Shown one piece after another: positions 59,551-64,000 of a DNA stretch of 64,000 bases (position 1 is its first letter; each line of letters begins with the position of its first letter). Below the pieces are notes generated by a model. That model was not told the origin of the DNA. It ran no database searches and saw only the letters and a program-made list of their open reading frames with translations. The position numbers were made by a program, and so were the translations under genes. The DNA is from Natrinema salifodinae (GTDB lineage: Archaea; Halobacteriota; Halobacteria; Halobacteriales; Natrialbaceae): the NCBI RefSeq assembly GCF_900110455.1, contig NZ_FOIS01000002.1, positions 620,001 through 684,000 of the forward strand, given 5' to 3'.

Positions 59551-60957
59551 TTACCGGTGTCGGTCGTCGAGGACCTCGTCGGGCTCCCGGTAGCCGCTGC
59601 CGTGGCGGTGACAGAGGCTTCGGTGCCCCGTCTCGCTGACGACGTGGTAGTCGGGCTCGACGGGGTCAACCTGGTCCCCGGGTGCGGCGTCGGCCTCGGC
59701 GTTACAGCCGTCACAGACGCTGCCGAACTCCTCGGTCAGGATCTCGAGTGCCGTTTCCTCGTCGTTCTCGCGGACGTGATCGGCGACCTCGTCGAGCGCC
59801 GTCTCGACGGCCGACGGAAGCTCGTGACCGGCGAACAGTTCGTCGTAGATCTCGTCGATCGTCCCGAAGCGGGCCTCCTTGCCGAGGAGCTCTCGGAGCC
59901 GATCGGTGATCGTGCGCTCGGTCCGCTCGCGCTCGCGGAGCACCTCACGAAGCGTGCTGAGCCGGGTCCATAACTCGTCGTCGAGGCCCTGATACTTCTC
60001 CGGTCGGATGCGAGCGGGACACCGGGTCGCGAACGGACAGCCGTCCGGCGGATGCCGGGGGCTGGGCGGCGTCCCGTGGAGCGTGATCCGGTCTCGGTCG
60101 ACGGTCGGATCGGGTTCCGGAATCGCCGACAGCAGCGAGTGCGTGTAGGGGTTGGCCGGATCCGCGAACAACTCCTCGGTTGGGCCGAGTTCCATGATGT
60201 TACCGAGGTACATCACCGCAACTCGGTCACAGATGTGGCGCACGACAGAGAGGTCGTGGGCGATGAAGAGGTAGGTCAGCCCGAACTCCTCCTGGAGGTC
60301 CTCGAGCAGGTTGATCACTTCGGCCTGCACCGAGACGTCCAGCGCCGAGACCGGCTCGTCGAGGACGATGAAGTCGGGCTCGAGCGTGAGCGTCCGCGCG
60401 ATCCCGATCCGCTGGCGCTGTCCCCCGGAGAACTGGTGGGGATACCGGTAGTAGTGCTCGCGCTGGAGCCCGACGGTCTCGAGCAGTTCCCGGACGCGCT
60501 GGCGGCGCTCCCGGGGCGTCTTCCAGTCGTGAACGTCCAGCGGCTCGCGGACGATCTCCCCGACGGTCATCCGATCGTTGAGACTCGACTCGGGGTCTTG
60601 GAACACCATCTGGGCGTTCCGGCGCCACTCCTTGAGGTCGGCGCCCGACAGCTCCGTGACGTCGGTGCCGTCGAACCTGATCTCGCCGTCGGTCGCGGAC
60701 TCGAGCTGGACGAGCGTCCGCCCCAACGTTGTCTTCCCGCAGCCGGATTCGCCGACCAGGCCCAGCGTCTCGCCGCGTTTGATGTCGAAGGAAACGCCGT
60801 CGACGGCCTTGACCGGCGTGCCGCCGAGCAGGTTGTCGCCCTCGTAGTAGGTCCGCAGGTCGCGGACCTCGACCATCGCGTCCTCGTCGGCGTCCTCGCC
60901 GTCGGCTCCCGATACCGTCCGTTCCGTTCCCGTTCCGGTTCGAATTTCCTGACTCAT
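59551..60957 (-). CDS. Oligopeptide/dipeptide ABC transporter ATP-binding subunit (OppF/DppF-like)
   Basis: The 468-residue ATPase has Walker [15 protein letters not shown], signature [14 protein letters not shown] and Walker [19 protein letters not shown]. The C-terminal oligopeptide-type segment has [20 protein letters not shown]. The tail beyond residue 330 is unusually long and includes [10 protein letters not shown] and [10 protein letters not shown], which could bind zinc or iron. It overlaps the next ATPase by one base (TGATG). It powers uptake of peptides through the permeases encoded upstream. Confidence 0.9.
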   Translation of the reverse strand: MSQEIRTGTGTERTVSGADGEDADEDAMVEVRDLRTYYEGDNLLGGTPVKAVDGVSFDIKRGETLGLVGESGCGKTTLGRTLVQLESATDGEIRFDGTDVTELSGADLKEWRRNAQMVFQDPESSLNDRMTVGEIVREPLDVHDWKTPRERRQRVRELLETVGLQREHYYRYPHQFSGGQRQRIGIARTLTLEPDFIVLDEPVSALDVSVQAEVINLLEDLQEEFGLTYLFIAHDLSVVRHICDRVAVMYLGNIMELGPTEELFADPANPYTHSLLSAIPEPDPTVDRDRITLHGTPPSPRHPPDGCPFATRCPARIRPEKYQGLDDELWTRLSTLREVLRERERTERTITDRLRELLGKEARFGTIDEIYDELFAGHELPSAVETALDEVADHVRENDEETALEILTEEFGSVCDGCNAEADAAPGDQVDPVEPDYHVVSETGHRSLCHRHGSGYREPDEVLDDRHR

Positions 60958-62252
60958 CAGTCGTCACCTCGCGTCGGTCGGCCGCTGGTGTCCGGCTTCG
61001 CTCCCGGTTCGGCGTCCGTCTCGACTCCCGCCTCCAGATGGCGTTCGAGTGTCGCCTCGGTCGGAAGCTCCTCGGGATACAGCAGGCACGCGGCCGTGTG
61101 GTCGCCGTCGCCCCCGTCGATGGGGACCGCGTCCGGATGGATTTTGCTGCACTCCTCGGTCGCCTCCGGACACCGCGGTGCGAACCGGCAGTAGGTCGCC
61201 GGTTCGTTCGGCGTCGGGACCGAGCCCTCGATCGTCCGGAGGCGCTCGCCTCCGTGTCGACCCGGAATCGCCTCGAGCAGCCCCCGCGTGTAGGGGTGTT
61301 TCGGCGCCGCGAACAGCTCCTCGACGCCCGCGGTCTCGACGATCTCGCCGGCGTACATCACGTTGACGCGATCGGCGATCTCGGCGATCACGCCCATGTC
61401 GTGGGTGATGAACATGATCGCGAGGTCGCGCGTCTCCTGCAGGTCGGCGAGCAGATCCAGGATCTGCGCCTGGATGGTCACGTCCAGCGCGGTCGTCGGC
61501 TCGTCGCAGATCAAGACCTCCGGATCGCAGGCCAGGGCCATCGCGATGACGGCCCGCTGTTGCATCCCGCCGGAGAACTGGTGGGGATACTCGCTCACCC
61601 GCCGGCGGGCGTCGGGGATCCCGACGTCCTCCAGCAGGCTGATCGCTTCCCGCGTGGCCGCCTGGCCGGAGAGATCCTGGTGAAGTTCCAGCGCTTCTTC
61701 GATCTGGTTGCCGACGGTGTAGACCGGATTCAGGCTCGTCAGCGGATCCTGGAACACCATCGCGATGCGCCCGCCGCGCATCGCGCGCTGGACCTCGCCG
61801 GTACAGCGGGTGAGCTCGACGAAGCCGTCCTCGATCGTCGAGGGATCGGACGCATCGCCCTCGGTCACGAAGATGCAGTCCGACTCGTCGACGCGCGGGT
61901 GGTCGTACAGCGCAGACGGGTCGTCGCCGTCGGGGTCGGCGACCGCAGTCGATGCTGCGTCCGATCCGACGGTCACGGCCCGCTCCGGGAACCGCTCGGC
62001 GAACTCGCGGACCGTGTCGGCGTGCTCGAACCGGATGCTCGAGCCGTCGAGGATCCGACCAGGCGACTCGACTAAGCCCATGATCGACCTGGCGGTGACG
62101 CTCTTGCCCGAACCGCTCTCGCCGACGATGCCGGTCGTGGTTCCGGGCGCGAGGTCGAAGTCGACGCCGTCGACGGCGCGAATCACCTCCTTGTCGGTGA
62201 AGAACGCGGTCTGGAGGTCCCGCACCGAGAGGATGGAATCGGTCGTCATCAC
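60957..62252 (-). CDS. Oligopeptide/dipeptide ABC transporter ATP-binding subunit (OppD/DppD-like)
   Basis: The 431-residue ATPase has Walker [15 protein letters not shown], signature [15 protein letters not shown], Walker [19 protein letters not shown], and the C-terminal [15 protein letters not shown] typical of the family. About 80 extra acidic residues (positions 65-140) are inserted between Walker A and the Q-loop, common in haloarchaea. It overlaps the permease gene by four bases. Works with the OppF-like subunit as the ATPase pair. Confidence 0.9.
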   Translation of the reverse strand: MMTTDSILSVRDLQTAFFTDKEVIRAVDGVDFDLAPGTTTGIVGESGSGKSVTARSIMGLVESPGRILDGSSIRFEHADTVREFAERFPERAVTVGSDAASTAVADPDGDDPSALYDHPRVDESDCIFVTEGDASDPSTIEDGFVELTRCTGEVQRAMRGGRIAMVFQDPLTSLNPVYTVGNQIEEALELHQDLSGQAATREAISLLEDVGIPDARRRVSEYPHQFSGGMQQRAVIAMALACDPEVLICDEPTTALDVTIQAQILDLLADLQETRDLAIMFITHDMGVIAEIADRVNVMYAGEIVETAGVEELFAAPKHPYTRGLLEAIPGRHGGERLRTIEGSVPTPNEPATYCRFAPRCPEATEECSKIHPDAVPIDGGDGDHTAACLLYPEELPTEATLERHLEAGVETDAEPGAKPDTSGRPTRGDD

Positions 62253-63973
62253 CCACCACCTCCGGTCGCTGCGGCGCCTTCAGCGCCCTCGCCGCTGTCG
62301 CTCTCCGGATCGATGGCGTCGCGGATCCCGTCGCCGAGGGCGTTAAACGCCGTCACGACGAGCACGACCAGGACGCCGGGGAGGGTCGCGATGTGCCAGG
62401 AGGACGTCGCGATGAACGCCTGGCCCTCGTTGACCGCGCGGCCCCATTCGGGCGTCGGCGCCTGAATGCCGTACCCGAGGAAGGACAGCGCCGCCACGCC
62501 GATAATGACGCCGCCGAGCGACAGCGACGCGTACACGAGCATGTAGCCGGCGATGTACGGCGACATGTGTTTTCGCATCGTCGCCGACGGACGCTGTCCG
62601 TAGCTCCGCGCGGCGTCGACCCATTCCTGCTGTGCGATCTGAAGCGACGGGCCGCGGACCGCTCGCCAGAGGAACGGCCAGCCCGTCGCTGCGAAAATCA
62701 AAGCCAAGAGTATGCCTCCGTCGTAGATCGTTGCGATCGGGTGGTTCGCTTCCATGAACAGCACCGAGAGTAGTAAGACGACCAAGAACCGCGGCATCGA
62801 GATCACCGAGTCGCTGACGAGGACCGTCACCATGTCGAGCAGGCCCTTGTAGTAGGCGGTCATCAGCGCCAGTCCCGTGGCGGTCGCCGCCATGAGGCCC
62901 GTCGCCAGAACGCCGATGACCAACGACGCGCGCGCGCCGTACGCGACGAAGGTAAACAGATCCTTGCCGTCCTGATTGGTCCCGAACGGCGCGAACCGAT
63001 CGAACTGGTCGTAGCTCAGCGGCCCGACGTTCTGCTCGCCGCCTTGCGACCGGGTCGCCATGTTCGCATCGCCGTGGGTGATCGTCTGGACACCGTCCTC
63101 GCCGTAGTACGTGATCTCGTGTTCGTACGGCGCGTAGAGGTTCGCTTCGGCCGTCACCGGACTGAGCGCCGGCGCCCAGATCGCCATCACGATGAACATG
63201 AAGACGACGACGATGCCGAACAGCCCCCAGTAGTGGGTTCGAAGTCGGTCGACGCTGTCGTCGCGGGGCGTCCAATCGGCCTCCCGGTAGTGCTCGCGGA
63301 AGACCTGATACCCCCTCCAGAACCAGCCGAGGAGGGCGAACGCGTAGATGTAGACGACCGCGACGCGGAGCGCCCAGGCCCACGCGGGTGAGAGTCCGAG
63401 GAAAGTCCCCTCCCAACTCCCGTCGGGCGTCTGGTAGCCCTGATTCGGGATCGTCTCCCGGCTCGTCAGCGTCTGCAACTGAGTGACCGTCTCCAACCGG
63501 CGGACGAGCCAGGCGACCGCGGCGTCGAAGACGCCACCGACCGGCGTCGCGGCCAACAGGACGGTGACGACCCCGAGCACCGCGGCGACGATCGCGTACT
63601 CGAGAACCGCGTCGCGCTGGCCGCGGGCGGAAATCCCGACCCGGTCGGTCAGCGACCAGGGGACGACCAGCCACTTGAGGACGACGGCGACCAGCGCGAG
63701 GATCGCGAGCCAGGTCGCTACGTACCCGGCCGTACTGACGACCGCGCCGCCTGGTCCCGTGAGCGCACCGGCGACCGCAGCGGGGATCGTCGTGATCGAC
63801 TCGATCCCGAGCCGGACGGTGTTGCCGAGCCGGAGGAGTCCGGCCGCCACCATCCGGACCTCGAGTGCGAGCAACACGAGGAGAACGGCCAGCCAGCGAA
63901 GTGCCGGCCGTGGTTGCGCAGCGATGCGTTCGCGAAGCGTCTTGTCGTCGAATTCGGCGTGACTCACACTCAT
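62249..63973 (-). CDS. ABC transporter permease (OppC/DppC-like) with long N-terminal extension
   Basis: The protein has 574 residues, about twice the usual 290-300. The C-terminal half is the standard permease: GVLATGLMAATATGLALMTA, the EAA loop region QEWVDAARSYGQRPSATMRKHM and WGRAVNEGQAFIATSSWH. The N-terminal 240 residues hold five or more extra helices (RWLAVLLVLLALEVRMVAAG and others) and an extracellular loop. Five overlapped genes form this operon. It forms the inner-membrane channel with the DppB-like subunit. Confidence 0.88.
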   Translation of the reverse strand: MSVSHAEFDDKTLRERIAAQPRPALRWLAVLLVLLALEVRMVAAGLLRLGNTVRLGIESITTIPAAVAGALTGPGGAVVSTAGYVATWLAILALVAVVLKWLVVPWSLTDRVGISARGQRDAVLEYAIVAAVLGVVTVLLAATPVGGVFDAAVAWLVRRLETVTQLQTLTSRETIPNQGYQTPDGSWEGTFLGLSPAWAWALRVAVVYIYAFALLGWFWRGYQVFREHYREADWTPRDDSVDRLRTHYWGLFGIVVVFMFIVMAIWAPALSPVTAEANLYAPYEHEITYYGEDGVQTITHGDANMATRSQGGEQNVGPLSYDQFDRFAPFGTNQDGKDLFTFVAYGARASLVIGVLATGLMAATATGLALMTAYYKGLLDMVTVLVSDSVISMPRFLVVLLLSVLFMEANHPIATIYDGGILLALIFAATGWPFLWRAVRGPSLQIAQQEWVDAARSYGQRPSATMRKHMSPYIAGYMLVYASLSLGGVIIGVAALSFLGYGIQAPTPEWGRAVNEGQAFIATSSWHIATLPGVLVVLVVTAFNALGDGIRDAIDPESDSGEGAEGAAATGGGG

Positions 63974-64000
63974 CCTGAATACCCCACACGTGGATCGAGG
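63970..64000 (-). CDS. ABC transporter permease (OppB/DppB-like), 3' end only
   Basis: The last nine codons read LDPRVGYSG before TGA, which overlaps the OppC-like start by four bases (ATGA). DPRxxY near the end is usual for DppB-type permeases, so this is the C-terminus of the partner permease cut by the window edge. Confidence 0.6.
   Translation of the reverse strand, partial: LDPRVGYSG

Overview
The window is chromosomal DNA of a haloarchaeon (class Halobacteria), probably a Natrinema/Haloterrigena-like genus; the genus is inference. Evidence: GC-rich core genes, acidic proteins, archaeal family-B DNA polymerase with a C-terminal PCNA-binding motif, archaeal ribosomal proteins eS1 and uS15 in one operon with the KEOPS subunit Pcc1, cupredoxin/halocyanin lipoproteins with twin-arginine signals, a PhiH1-type repressor pair, and several leaderless promoters with a TATA box about 26-28 nt before the start codon.

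Layout. 1-4918: end of rad50, three small haloarchaeal genes and polB. 5122-10011: sufCBD, a ferritin-like protein and a SirR/DtxR metal regulator, an iron and Fe-S group. 10146-14817: PLD-family surface protein, HEAT-repeat protein, CDP-alcohol phosphatidyltransferase and a cupredoxin. 14961-17590: tightly overlapped uS15, RecJ-like, Pcc1, eS1 operon. 17830-19470: acyl-CoA synthetase. 19759-19830: tRNA-Ala(GGC).

19831 to about 34000 is an accessory island entered at the tRNA-Ala 3' end. It opens with a tyrosine integrase translationally coupled to three tiny genes (two of them Cys-rich), followed by a PhiH1-like repressor pair with a 21-bp palindrome. Next comes an AT-rich operon of unknown genes ending in a four-helix membrane protein (22463-24420). 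The centre (24426-31520) is the most unusual part. A minimal tyrosine recombinase (catalytic domain only) is transcribed away from an array of one- and two-gene units. The units are separated by seven copies of a 29-bp site built as 11-bp arm, 7-bp variable centre and 11-bp inverted arm, all in the same orientation. This looks like an integron or dif-module array but resembles no archaeal system I know. The cargo includes two GIY-YIG-like proteins, a zinc ribbon, a HEXXH membrane protein, a HEPN-like protein and a trypsin-like protease. An IS6-type element cuts off the array's right end.

34088-41123: secreted Tat proteins, including a copper amine oxidase-like and DyP peroxidase-like pair that both lack key residues, then a GntP permease, a PRC-barrel protein and small genes. 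41259-48865: cation/proton antiporter with USP domains, winged-helix protein, SurE, Rsm22-like methyltransferase, TyrA and halocyanin. 49101-58250: FAD oxidoreductases, TrkA, SRPBCC protein, an orphan NIS siderophore synthetase, CoaBC, an HTH-membrane protein and a purine phosphoribosyltransferase. 58425-64000: two conserved haloarchaeal proteins and an oligopeptide ABC transporter operon running off the end.
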